A stretch of DNA of 64,000 bases, from contig VNKQ01000007.1 of the NCBI GenBank assembly GCA_016508695.1, forward strand, positions 992,001-1,056,000, given 5' to 3'. This DNA comes from Hyphodiscus hymeniophilus. Lineage: Eukaryota; Ascomycota; Leotiomycetes; Helotiales; Hyphodiscaceae. The translations under genes were made by a program, and so were the position numbers. Positions 1-11,675 of this stretch are shown piece by piece. The first letter of the stretch is position 1. Each line of letters begins with the position of its first letter. The notes below the pieces were generated by a model that worked only from the letters and a program-made list of their open reading frames with translations, made no database searches and was not told the DNA's origin.

Positions 1-1030
1 AAGGGGCACGCGACGACCGATCATATGCACCTTAGCTGGACGAGGGGGTTGGAGCATCGACATGTGGACCTTTATGGCCATCTGAAGCCGGTGACAATCG
101 GGCAAAATCCCTTCCATAGGGCAACCTACCAACCTTTGTTCCTTTCTGTTCCCGGTTGTCAAGAATATGAAGAAGCCGCAGAGTTTCTCTCGCCCAAGAT
201 ACAGAGAATACAGAGAGTGTCGACAAGAAGGAGTGACTTAGCTTGGGCAAAGGTCAACAGACTCTCACCATTGAGGGGAGTCTTCTTGTTCAAGAGTGAT
301 GGTGTGACACAGTGATAGGGAAGAGTGGCTGAAAGTTACTGTAGGCTCAAAGCCACAATCGGCGATACTGTACGAATCGGATGATCTGCCGCAGTAGTAG
401 GTGGGTTACTCGTAACGGCGACCTATGTCGTTTATATCTACAACCCCATCGCTTCGACAAGAAGATATCGTCTATATAGATTTTGCAGAGCGTTTGCTTT
501 TGTTGCCGGTAAAGGAGATCACAGAAGAACACGGTGTTGCTTGTCGAGGCAAACCTCTTGCAATCTTTCCAAGCTCGACGAATACTGTATGCGTACGCCT
601 TGGTCCCTGCGGATGTCACAACGTCAAATTCAGACCTAAGTACTTTTGAAATAGCTACCTGCATCTATTTTTGACTTTGACTTGCATATAACTTCGATTG
701 CTGTAGAAGCCGTTTGGTGTCACCGTGTCACGATGGATGATGGCCCGTTGTAGAACATATGCCGTGTTCGAGGGCAACGGACATTACTTTTAAATCGTCT
801 TGATAATAATGTTATGGGAACTTTTTAATGACAATGATTCATGACTTTGAAGAAGGAGGAGTGGAGGTAAGAACCTCACGTAATATAGAAGAAGTGATAG
901 CGAGGTTGCTTCAGTTAACTCCTGTGGTTTTGTACTGCCCAGCTAATCGAAACAATGATTTACACCCTCACAGTCCCATTATGTCCAAACAATCCTACCC
1001 ATGCGTTTTCCGAACGCCTACGAAATCTGG
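1..1030. other. Intergenic, no gene seen
   Basis: Both strands carry only short open frames with no recognisable domain, signal peptide or splice-linked continuation. The right end holds the 3' flank of the minus-strand patatin-like gene. I see no RNA gene or repeat here. Confidence 0.5.
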
Positions 1031-2929
1031 TTACCACTTTGCACCCGCGCTATTTGCACGCTCCCGCTCTTTACGCTCCTTTTCATTCGCATTATCAACA
1101 GCACTGCCTCTCCTCCTGAGACCTCCTGCTTTTCTCCTTCTCACGAATTGATAGCCCCGGTCCAATTCTGATTCCACTGCGCAACGAACTTTCAAAGCTC
1201 CAACAGCAGGCCATACACTTTTCTCTCCTCGCAAGATCCAGTAGTCCAAGCTATCTTGATTTGGCGTCTCAAGCAAGCGCACGAAGTCACTGGCGGATAT
1301 ATCCGGGACTAGAGTTACAGATGCCGCAGGCACATGCTCATCAACTAGAAAGCGTCTGATCGATAATGGGAGTAGTTGCAGACTGTCGAGCTGTTGCAAG
1401 CGGTGATGTATTTCCATAGTGATCAATCGAAGTATTCCTCCAGTGAGGGAAGTCCTTCCGCCACGCGTGTAGATTGGAGAAGGCCCATGCATATCACTTT
1501 GAAGGAAGGGGACGAGATATGGTCGAGCTTGGCTGACGATGAAATGATTGACATTGAATAGCTCTGCAATCCTTGAAAGAGGCGACTCTCGGTCGTTGTA
1601 TGAGGCATGAGTCCAGGGACGGAAAGTCGTCTCTGAAGCTGCTGACCACGGGACTATGGCTCCAGATGTGTCTTTACATTTCAGTGTTATTGACCGGCCA
1701 TATAGTGATGGAGATGATGCATTAGAGGCAACTGCTGCAGACCAAATCAACTATGGTATATCAGCTTTGGACGTTGGGCTGGAAAGCAAGACACGTACGA
1801 CATTGGGAGCTGTCAGATAATTCAGGAGATTTGGGACTCCACTCCGGCCAGTGGTTGCGACCGTGATATTGAGCACCCTCTTCGTTCGATTATATGCTTC
1901 CTCAAAGGTAAGATCACCAACGTTCGCGCGCACACATTCTTCCAATACTGTCACATCCAGGAAGTATCCCTCACGAAAGAACCTCTTAACTCTTCTCCGA
2001 AGTGTCCTCCACCAGGTTGTATACGACAAGGACTTCGCATGGCCATTCTCAACGACGGATGATTTAGTCTCCCCAGCAAAGGCAGAGAGATCAATACTTT
2101 CGCCACTAAGAAACCTCGGGAGTTCATCCTCTGTATGTATCCCTACCAACGCCGCGATCAATGCTCCTGTAGCTGTGCCTGTAATGATTCTTGGCAATAG
2201 ACCTCGAGCGAAGAGTGCTTTCACTACGCCCAGATGGCATAGGCCAAAGATAGCTCCTCCTTGCAACACCAGCGTGCTTCTTCCGAAAGCCTGTCTAGTA
2301 TCGTGCAAGAGATCTAACTTGGCCTGGCTGCTGAAGCCAGGTACAACTCCGTTTCCATCGCCTCCAGGAGACGTCGGTAGTTTTGTGACGTCCGCAATTG
2401 CCTGTGCCACTTGTGTGATGTAATCCTCGATGAGAAGTTTTGTCCCGGCAAACGCTCTATTAAACAGACGCGGGGCAGATATGTTTCCAAGATTTCGTAC
2501 CAGACCGGATCGTAGCAAATTGACTAGTTGCAGGATGTCCCCTTCTTCGCGCGCAACAATGATCGATTGAAGCCGTTCATGGATGAGTCGGTAGTCGTAG
2601 TATTTCGAGGTTGGATTCTGTCGCCTGCAATAGAGCACGTTGGCAGCTGATACAGTTTCGAGGCTGTAGGACTTACCATAGATCATTCCCCAACAAGACG
2701 TCTAATTGGAAAGCTGCCTCCTCCCATTCCTCGTATGTTCTGGAATCCCTAAGGATATCGTACCACACCTCTGCGGGTTTCTTGCGCGTCAGCCATCTCA
2801 AGAATCTCTGTGCACTTTTAGCTCCTGCTTCGTACTTTTGAGGGTGAGGTTTCTTACGATGTGCCAAAATAGACCGACATCGAGGATCACCCTCCACACA
2901 GTCCATAGAGCAGTCAGAACCCCAGCCAT
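1031..2929 (-). CDS. Patatin-like phospholipase family protein, catalytic dyad lost
   Basis: Four exons (2929-2858, 2807-2677, 2624-1799, 1750-1031) give 582 residues. The first exon encodes a hydrophobic helix (about residues 2-24), followed by the basic helical segment typical of fungal Tgl3/4/5-type patatin proteins. The glycine-rich oxyanion loop is present (QGGAIFG), as is the conserved block ELFNVNHFIVSQ. The nucleophile elbow GxSxG reads GTATG, so the serine is absent. The usual Asp-Gly motif before the ELFNVNHF block reads AS, so the catalytic aspartate is also absent. Family members normally act as lipid-droplet lipases or acyltransferases. This copy is predicted to be a non-catalytic relative, perhaps structural or regulatory. 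The C-terminus is very basic and charged. The intron at 1751-1798 restores the family sequence APNV-LIWSAA. Confidence 0.85.
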
Positions 2930-3502
2930 TTCGAAAGCTGTATTGAGTGTCGGATCAGCTACACACGAGGTCTCTTAGCCACCCGCGCCACCTCATTTCC
3001 AAAAGAGGTACAAATTGTTGAAACCAAAACTGGAAGAGGGAGTCAACAAAGAGGGGAGACAACCGTGAATGAAGGAAGCTTGCCTATTGGCATGTGATGC
3101 GGCAGCTTTCCCCGGATTTTTGGAAGACCCTGGTAACCCACCCACTGGTTGTTGAATGGCCAATCCCCCTCTTCAAAGGATGTTTATGTCGGAAAGGTCT
3201 AATAGATATTGGATTGTTTGATGCACTTTGCATTGAGAGTTTTGATCTACTGCAGCTGGTAAGAACTTTTTGCCCCCTTCGTACTAATATTACATATGCC
3301 ATGATTCTCAAGAGAATGGAGAAGATGGCAACTCGGACATCGAATCGTGCGTCTTTAAGCTCACCAGAAGATCTATCTCAAATTCCACAAAAATCCCCGC
3401 TTTAGTGAGTAGAGCGCCTGCCTTGAAATGCCTAGGTATCAACTGAAGTCCACTACCCCGATAGAAAGATCTGCCTTGAATGCCATGCTATATCCCCTTC
3501 TA
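2930..3502. other. Intergenic: 5' side of patatin-like gene, 3' side of LEO1
   Basis: Both flanking genes lie on the minus strand, so this holds the promoter of the patatin-like gene and the 3' flank of LEO1. No supported coding frame was found. Confidence 0.5.
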
Positions 3503-4859
3503 TCACTCATCGTCATCATCTTCAATAATGTTTCGACCCTTTCTGCCTCTTCCACCTGTAGGCTCGCTACTTGTGCCCGGAGCAGGAGCTTCATCGTCCT
3601 CAAGATCCGCCTCGGCGTCAGCATCAGCATCACTTAGTTCCTCAGGCTTCGATTGCGTCTTTTGCTTCTTAGCCTTCGGCTGCTCCTTCTCGCTCTCATC
3701 ATCGACCATCTCATCGTCATCCTCGTCGTCATCTCCCACCTCAAGCTCCTCGTCACTATCGGCAAGGAAGTCGTCCTCTTTGTCGTACTCATCTTCTCTC
3801 GTTCTGCCTCGCGGAAGATCGTCATCGGAGTCGTATTCTGGCCTACGCCTGGCTCTCTTAGGACCTGAAGGCTTGCGTCCTGATCCTGTAGGTCTGCGTC
3901 CGCCACGGCCTTCTAAATCATCGACATTCAGCCCACCCATTCCAGGACGACGAGTGACGCCCAGACTTGCTTTCTCCGCGGCGGTCTCACGGCGACGCTG
4001 AGCTCTCAACCGATCTTTCTCCGCTAGCTCAGCTTGCTTCTTCTGTAGTTCTGGATCTTGTGTATTCATTATAAGAGCGGGTCCATCCTTAACATCGCGC
4101 TTGCTACTTCCTCGAGCAGCCGCCGCTAAACCACGTTGTAACTTTTCGAGCGCATCATCCTCAATGTCTTTATTCGGTCTGACAGTATGTTGATTTGTCA
4201 AATGCCCGACCATGACAAGTAATTGCGATGCAATCGAGGGAGATGCGATGTAGGAATGGGAATCTTGGACTTCTTGATATGTCTTACTGTCCTTCGAGGG
4301 CGCCAATGGCTTGGTTTGCAAAACGAAATGTTGATTGCCAACCGCAATTGTACTGCTCCCGTCGCTCCATTTGTACACAACAGTATTGCTCTCGAGCTTG
4401 CCGGAGGTGTTGGTGCGGTAGCGCATAGTTGAGCCAGCAGTCGCACTGGCAGAAAAATTTGCGGACTTGGTATCGGAATGGTGATCAGCGTTGGGTAGTT
4501 CGAATGTTACAGGGTCGTATGCTAGGGGCTCTATACCAAGGAACTTGGGTAGTCGTAGAATATCAAACTGAATGCAGGTCAGTTTCCAGAATAGCAAACA
4601 GAGACTCGAAGCTCACCTCTCCTTTGGCTGGCCTTGGTACCGGGTGTCTCCAAACGGTAGAATCAAGGATGGTAGCATTCTTAATATCGTAGTCGGTCTC
4701 TTGAATCTCCTTGGGCGCAGCGGAGTCAAGACCTTCCTCATCGTCTCCAGAATCCAGCTCCCGATCACTCAACTCGCGCACTTTCTCGGATCCAGCTTCA
4801 GAGCCAAATAGGTCGTCGCCCTCTCCTGCCATCATGTCGTCGTCTGATATGGATGCCAT
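3503..4859 (-). CDS. LEO1: RNA polymerase-associated protein Leo1 (Paf1 complex)
   Basis: Two exons (4859-4617, 4567-3503) joined over a 49-base intron give 435 residues. The N-terminus is acidic. The conserved Leo1 core begins with NATILDSTVWRHP and continues over the exon junction as RLPKFLGIEP. The C-terminal half alternates arginine-rich and long Asp/Glu tracts and ends in an acidic tail, as in other Leo1 proteins. Leo1 is a subunit of the Paf1 complex, which travels with elongating RNA polymerase II and supports H2B ubiquitination and H3 methylation in the nucleus. The start is the only ATG before the acidic leader. The gene is divergent from the MOB gene to its right. Confidence 0.93.
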
Positions 4860-5644
4860 TGTAAGCGGTGAGAAGAGTGCCCGTTCTTACGCAAAAGGCT
4901 CCTTTCTGTGTGTAGCTACCCCAGTTTGGATCTTCAATGGTGGATTCTAGCCTGTAAACAATCAAGCCAGTCCTAATGGTTCTGCAAAGTCGAGCGTGGA
5001 GGTAACGCATGTACAGCAAAGAGCCGCAGTGAATGAAGGGAACGGCCCGACGTAAGTCCGGTGAGGCACGAACAAGGCGTCAATCAGCTAGACAAGGAAT
5101 CTCGAAGGGTTCGATAGTTCCTTCCCCTTTTCGACAACTGCAATCCAAACAATCTGTAACGACGCTCTCTAACCTCGACTTTGAAGGGACAATTTCACGT
5201 TCTGAAGTCTTTTCTGGCTTGCGTATCGTCAGCGATATTCTTCGAGATGTCGAACCTGTTTTCTGGAATGTGGGTAGCTTGATTTCACTTTCGAGGTCAC
5301 GTTGTTGTGCCGCTGGTTGCTGTTGAATTGAGCCTCACAAAAGGTGCACTTCCAAGTTTGGATGTTCTTCCTGAGTGATGAAGCGGTTTGGACTAGTGTT
5401 CTGGCGCTTGTAATCTGGCTGTGTGGCTTTTGGCTGGAAAACCTGCAGGTGTGGAGACGAGCATTTGATACCAAGGCACCTAATCATTCGCTCTTCAGCC
5501 CATCTGCATCTGAAGCATATCGTGGCCAAAGAAAGGACCTAGAAGAATGGCTTCCTTACACCACTACTATACTTTACACTCGTTGCTTTCTACTTTCTAC
5601 TTCCCTGCTCTTATTTTTACATCCAACTTGGACGTTACTAATTG
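4860..5644. promoter_or_regulatory. Divergent promoter region LEO1 / MOB
   Basis: This gene-free region separates two genes transcribed away from each other, so it should hold both promoters. A pyrimidine-rich stretch at about 5560-5630, just before the MOB start, resembles the CT-rich leaders of fungal promoters. I assign no specific factor site. Confidence 0.45.
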
Positions 5645-6866
5645 ATGTCATTCAATAGTAGTGGACGCTTTCGTGGTGGTGGTAAGAACAATGGCGCCAA
5701 AAGCCCAGGAGTGCCCAATAATATATCGCCAACATCACCTGCAGGCAGCTCTCCTCAAGGCAGCACGTCGTCCACCAACCTTGCGCCAAGAGTCCCTCCG
5801 ATCGCCAATTCGCCTTCTCTGTCCCAGACTCTGGCAATGAACGGATCTACCGGCAGTGCCCCTGATCCAAATGATCCTCTTGCTGCTTATAACTTGCCCC
5901 GATCCAAACCTTTGTGGCTTAACAACGCTTACGCTCAACACATCGTCAAAGGCAATTTCATGACACTTTCCGCTCGGCCGAAGACTGTGGAGCAAGGAGA
6001 GTGGATCGCGCATCAAGGTGATATGTTCTGATCCTTACTCCCGAAGTAATCTAGCTAATCCAGTATACTGCAGTTGTTGAGCATTACCGAAACCTCTGGA
6101 ACTTTGTCCGTGTCATTCATGATAAAGATGAAGATGGCACCTCTATATGCAATGCTCAGACCTGTCCTCGCATGTCTGCCAGCACGTGAGTAAACACCTC
6201 ACCCGTTGATGCTTATTCTTGCTGACTAACATTTCTAGAAATCACTCCTTCACCTGGTTAAACTCCCGCAAAGAGCCGGTTGAAGTTCCTGCTCATGAAT
6301 ACATCTCTCTCATGCAACGATGGATTTCTGGCAAGATTGACAATACCAACATCTTCCCCACTGATCCAGCTGGAGTCTCGTACGCTCACAATACTGGTGT
6401 TCCCGAAATTTCGAGCGCAACATACGCCTCGGGCGGTCTCAACACTCCTGGCTCCAACACTCCCATTCCCTCGGGACCTACTACCTTAAATACGTCTCTA
6501 TCCCAACTTGCTGGGCCCGGTGACTGGATCGGGAAGAGCAGCGGCTTCCCTCCTGAGTTTGTTGATGTCTGTCAAACAATCTTCCGCCAGATGTTCCGTG
6601 TCTACGCTCATCTCTATTGGGCCCACTTCGTTGAACCGTTCTACCATCTCAGCCTCGAAAAGAGCATGAACAGCTGCTTCAGCCACTTTGTTCTTACCGC
6701 TACCGAGATTGATATGTTGAAACCTCATGAGTTGGAGCCAATGCAGCCTCTGATTGACCTGTGGGCTGCCAACGGAACTTTCCCTCCTAAATCGAAGGCA
6801 CATGCATGTGCAAACGTCAAGGCGGGGGAACGACTTCTTCAACTTGCGGGAGCTGCGCCGCAATAA
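5645..6866 (+). CDS. MOB family kinase activator (Mob1/phocein domain)
   Basis: Three exons (5645-6017, 6074-6185, 6239-6866) give 370 residues. The first about 85 residues are low-complexity Ser/Pro/Gly/Asn. The MOB domain follows, with GNFMTL, the zinc-ligand pair in CNAQTCPRMSA, the tryptophan-rich FTWLNSRKEP block and the His pair in YAHLYWAHF. A variable Ser/Thr/Gly insert (about residues 195-240) separates the two halves. MOB proteins bind and activate NDR/LATS kinases in mitotic exit, septation and polarity networks. The sequence does not let me choose between the MOB1 and MOB2 type. The first ATG in frame is at 5645. Both introns have good branch sites (GCTAATC, GACTAAC). Confidence 0.9.
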
Positions 6867-7382
6867 GCGGACCTAGCTATGGTTGATTTCGGCATTTGAT
6901 TCGAAACAATGGAGATGGCTTGATGATGATGACATGGTTGCTTGCATGGTCTCGAAGTTGCTTACTCGGAAGCACGATTTTCTTGCATGGAATGAAGATT
7001 GACGGCATTTTCTACAGGGGTGCAATATGGGCGTTTTTTTATTCGATTTTACAAACTAAGGCTGTTTGTACATTGGCATCGAGCGCGAAGTCATAGCGAA
7101 ATGGAATTTTTACAATCAACTTGTGGTTGCGTGGAATGTGACTTGCTCGTCAGTTTGACCTAGCGACTATTGGATTCACCTACTCGTTCGAGAACTCTGC
7201 CGCCAGACCTTGCAGAGTTACACGTGTGTATTCGACGATTAGAAGCACAGCCTAGAAATTGAACCCGCGAAAGGCATTTCAATGGAATTACAAGATAAAC
7301 AGCGTGGAGGTTCGTTTGAAAGTTCTCTTTGATATCTTTTACCAACGAACGCCCATGCCATGATACCCCGAACACAACAACA
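6867..7382. other. Convergent 3' region MOB / ERB1
   Basis: This is the tail-to-tail spacer holding the two 3' flanks. It is T-rich around 7030-7050. No gene is supported. Confidence 0.45.
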
Positions 7383-9776
7383 TCACATCCACAGTCGACA
7401 AGTCCCATCGGCGCCTGCACTCGCAACCCATGGCTCTCTCGGATGCCAATCGATATCCATAACGCCCAGCGCACTCCTCACCTTATGACCTTTCAACACT
7501 TTGACCGGCACAATCGTCGCATTTTCCATCATATCGCTAACAACCTTACCGTGGAAAATCTGCAGCGTGCCATCATCGCTAGCATCTGCAAATAATGGGA
7601 ATCCTCCCTTATGATACTTGACTGCTCTGATAGCCTTTTGGTGGAATCGCATGGTTTTGTAAGGGCGAGTGGAGAGGTCGAGATCATGCCACAGAAGACG
7701 GCGATCGTAAGATCCAACAATTAAATTGTCGCCTCCAGAGTGGATATCAAAAGACGAAATCCAGCGGGCGCCTGGTTGGATGATCTTGACTAGTTCCTGT
7801 TTTTGAAGATCGTAACTTCGAATTGTGCGTTGAGTGGCAACGAAGAATAGAGGTCTTGAAGGATGGAATTGAGCTGTCTGTGGAGCACCAAGAAGCTTGC
7901 GGAATGGTATTTGGGTGAGATGTTTCGAGAGAGTGTGAATTGCGACGGCGCTTCGCTGTCCAGTGGGTGATACGGTTGAGAAAAAGTCTCCGCGCTTGTG
8001 CCAACTGATGGTTTTGACGGTACTTCGGACAGTGATCTTGATAAGTACTCCTTCATCCTCAAGGCGCGCACCAGGCCGTATCCATTTGCCAGCGGGATCT
8101 TTTCTAGCGCCATTCGCTGTCAAATTTTGAGTTTCGTTTTTCGCGTAGCCGAATCCGGTGTCGAGAAGCTCTCTACTCCTGATCTCTTCTTCGGGGTTTG
8201 CGATTGGAGGAGGGACGATGAGGAATATTTCTTCACCTGCTGCTGCTGATAGAATTACTTCGTCTTTTACAGGCCGCCATCTCACGACGTTGACTGCTTC
8301 TTCGTCGCCGATTTTCGCCTTCCATATCTGTCTGCCGGTGTGAAGCTCCCAAACACGCACTGTTCCGTCGTCACCACCGCTGGCAAGCCAATTACCAGAC
8401 GGATCGATGGCCAGACTGCGGACTCTGCCTTCGTGACCTTTGAATAACGTTTGAGAGACAGTTGGGAATGGCTTGAGTTCCTCGGGTTTTGGAAGCTTGG
8501 GAAGTAAGGAAGCAGGATCAATGTTCAATCTGTTCTTTCGTACACGTGGGGCCAGATATAGATCTAGCGATCGTTCAAATCTTTCGTTGATGATTTTATC
8601 GTACGCTGGAACTTTTCGCAGCGAATCGTATCCAGTGGGTAAGTACTCCTTCTCTCGGTCTTCTGGGTCGGCTGATTCCCATGCTTGCTTTTCAGCCTTG
8701 CTTGGAAGATACTCTGGAGGTGGATTATAGCTTAAATCGTATCCTGGAGGCGCGGCTTTCGGTGCTGGGATATTCATTACATGTTCTGGTCGAGGTTGCT
8801 CGTCTTGCCAAATATCATAATGTACCTCTTCGTCCTCTTCCTCTTGGCGTTCTTCTGGAGGGCGATATGGTAATATCCTACCTTCGCGTATGGCCCGCAC
8901 AATCTTCATGATTCTTTTGGCTTCATGTTTTGAAGGAAGAAAACGTCGTTTGGGTTCAGGAGCGGAACTCAATGGCATCTTCTCCTCTATTCCAGTAAAG
9001 TACTCAACCATGTCCTTTGAAGGTCAGCAAAAGTTTGCAGGCTTTTTGGGTAACAGGCTTACCGGATATGGGTCATATCCATCCTCAGTCAACTCGTTCT
9101 TTTGTATCCTTCTCAGAATTTCCAGCTCTTCCTGACTGAGATTTCGCGGCTTTCCAGTCGCCGGATCTGTGAGACCAGTCCAACCCTTCGGTACTTCTAT
9201 GCTGTCCAGTAAAGCATCCAATGCCTCACCCGCTGCGGGCCGCATGATCTTCTTGCCATTGATATCATAGCCAATGTGAGGGTATGAATCGTAGAATGAA
9301 AGAGGAATATTCCCAATAGTGTTCATCGCAGCAGCAACATCTGAGTCGTCCGAGTCATAAACAGGATCTATCTCATCATACACGTATCGTTCTCCGCCAT
9401 TGGCATCTTCCACAACAGTATAGTTTGGTTTATCATCGTCGTCTTCTATCAAAGGTATTTGTCCAATTGCAGAGTCTGTTGAAACTACCTTTGCGCGGTT
9501 GTTCTTCACCATTCCGCCGTCACCGTCTTCTTCAAGGCCCCCATCGTCGGAAGGTATTTCGTCGCTGTCCAGACCTGATAATTCGTCCAAATCTTCTTCA
9601 TCCTCCTCTGCTTCGCTTTCCTCGTCCTGCTCACTATCCTCAGAGTCGTCTTCGCTTTGCGACAGAATTCCTTCTAGAAGGCCATCGCCAAACTCAATAT
9701 CCGAATCCACATCTGAAGCCTCGGGAACATCGTGAGTAATGGCTTTGCGCTTTTTCAGGCTAGATGAGGTGGCCAT
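7383..9776 (-). CDS. ERB1: Ribosome biogenesis protein ERB1 (BOP1)
   Basis: Two exons (9776-9063, 9014-7383) give 781 residues. The N-terminal about 115 residues are strongly acidic. The BOP1 N-terminal domain follows (SFYDSYPHIGYDINGKKI, then the basic PSKHEAKRIMKIVRAIR block, then PPGYDLSYNPPPEYLP). A C-terminal WD40 propeller begins near FKGHEGRVRSLAIDPSGN and ends with WVASAGADGTCRLW. Erb1 forms the PeBoW-type complex with Nop7 and Ytm1 in the nucleolus and is needed for 27S pre-rRNA processing and 60S assembly. The 48-base intron at 9015-9062 lies in the DPYP-DMVEYFTG region, which is conserved in the family. The gene is divergent from the Zn2Cys6 gene, with only 183 bases between the two start codons. 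Confidence 0.95.
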
Positions 9777-9959
9777 TTTTGAGATTTTGAAGTCGTTGAA
9801 GCTTTGGGAGATTTTTCCTCGAAAAAATTAGGCAAGGCTCACTATCTCTCTTATCTTAGCGCCCTCACATACTTGTAGGGGCCGAGCTAGCGAGCGCACG
9901 GCGATCATTATGGTGTGCACTGCTTGTTGCCTACTTACCAGTCAGTCAGTCTCCAATGT

Positions 9960-11472
9960 ATGGCACAATTCAATCAATTTCTCATCTCACTGAACCTGGA
10001 CCCCGAAGCTTGTGGAGCTACGAAGGTTCCCAACATGCTTCCTGAAGCAGAGAAAAGCTCTGCCGAGTCGACGGTGAAGCGCAGAGCCTGCGACGAGTGC
10101 AGTAGGTCGCAAGCTGCATGGATGGGTGCTATTACTGATCGAATACAGGGCAGAGGAAGCTCGCATGCTCGAAAGCCCCAGATGGGTGTCAGAGATGCCA
10201 GAGGGAGAGTATAAAATGTCACTACTCGGAACAGAAACCTATGGGTCGACCCAGAAAGCGCCGTATGGTCGAGAATCCGGGAGATGAAATAGTGCAAGAT
10301 CAGTTGACCGAAATTCAAGACCCAGGGCTCTTGTCTTTCTCTGCCAATGACTTTGATTTTGATGCGGCTCTCACGAGGCCGTATCATTCTACTGATCAGC
10401 CAGCTGCCTTGTTCCCAGATACCGCATCTGAACTTCGAACCACAAAGACTGGTGAGGGCCGAGTCGTCTGGCGTTTTGGTGACCTAGAAGTGCTGGCTGG
10501 GCCTCCCATAAACTTCGGAGACGTTGATAACGGACGTGAGGATGATTCAATACCGGCAGTCGAGCCGGTGCCACAACAGTCTACAGCATCAAACACTTCC
10601 GCAACGGATAGCGAGAACTCCCCACCTCAAAGTACAACAGCCTCGGCTCCCTGCTCCTGTTTAGCATCGATGTATCTAGCATTGGCGTCACTGCAGCAGT
10701 TTCCCACCGATATCGTCAGTGCTCTCAAGACTGTCCGCGGAGCTGCAGCCACAGCTGCATATTCACTTTGGTGCAAGGATTGTGGGTCGGTCATGCTAGA
10801 TACTCCTACGCCTCCCATAGAGTCGTTCCAGAATACCATGTTGCTTGGAACCATCCTACCTATCATTGCCAATGGATATGGCCGACTTCTCACAATGATT
10901 GATGCAGAAACAGACCAAGCAGTGGCGAGTGGCCAGATGAAAACTTTCAGGTTCCATGATTATGGGGGTTTATGTGGCAGGCAGATTTCAATACAAGAAG
11001 CAATGATCTGCGCGGAAAAAGAGTTTTTGTTCAATGCACTTGAAATGCCGCCTGCACAGTGGAGAACTACTGTACGGGCTTTGTTGAGAGTTGACATATA
11101 TGGCCATGAGCAGCCCGAATTCAAACACAAAGGTCTTAAAGACCTCGTCGACGAGATGGAACTCAGGCAACACACTCGCCATGACATGCTTGATGCACAG
11201 GTAGCAGATGGAACACTAGATCCTACAAAGATTGGACATGGATTTGGACATTCATACTATACCGAAGACCCAACCAAGTGTCTTGGAGAGCGTACGAGGG
11301 GCTGCATAGAGGTTTGTTTTCTCTATTCCAGACTTCTTGTTCAGATCTTGAGATACTGTTCTCTCCGACTCCTCCCCAACCAAGAGGCCGGAAGGCATGA
11401 TGCTGACCTTTAACTTCTGGTTAGATTCTCAAAATGGCCAAACTTGCTATCGATTCGCTAGTCATTGCCTAG
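9960..11472 (+). CDS. Zn2Cys6 transcription factor, AflR-like
   Basis: Three exons (9960-10101, 10149-11311, 11425-11472) give 450 residues. The binuclear zinc cluster spans residues 44-71 with spacing C-x2-C-x6-C-x6-C-x2-C-x6-C, and intron 1 cuts the finger immediately after the second cysteine codon. A basic patch GRPRKRR follows at about residues 80-86. The rest has an acidic/Thr-rich linker, then a helical region starting CSCLASMYLALASLQQFP. That opening resembles the C-terminal domain of aflatoxin-regulator (AflR) type proteins. Such factors are nuclear and often pathway-specific, but no secondary-metabolite genes flank this one, so the target is unknown. A second in-frame ATG near 10035 could also serve as start. 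Confidence 0.82.
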
Positions 11473-11675
11473 AAGATTTCCTCAAAGGCAGGATGAAACT
11501 ATGCTGGTATGTTATTGATGGGGAGCTTCGGCCATGGATGCTTGAGAATTCGCGACGTGAGGTCTAAGCTACTTCAAGCCTTGCTTCTCTGGCTCAGCCA
11601 TAGATGTGCCTTCGTACATACGCCATGTTCTTTACATCAGAGGAGTTAACTCCATTCCTTTGCGCCAGGACCTGT

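Noticed and set aside
1851..2423. 190-residue plus-strand frame inside the patatin-like gene
   Set aside because: It is the antisense shadow of the main exon, with biased composition and no domain.
3480..4001. Serine-rich plus-strand frame of 173 residues
   Set aside because: It is the reverse strand of the acidic Leo1 tail; Asp/Glu codons read as Ser/Arg/Leu.
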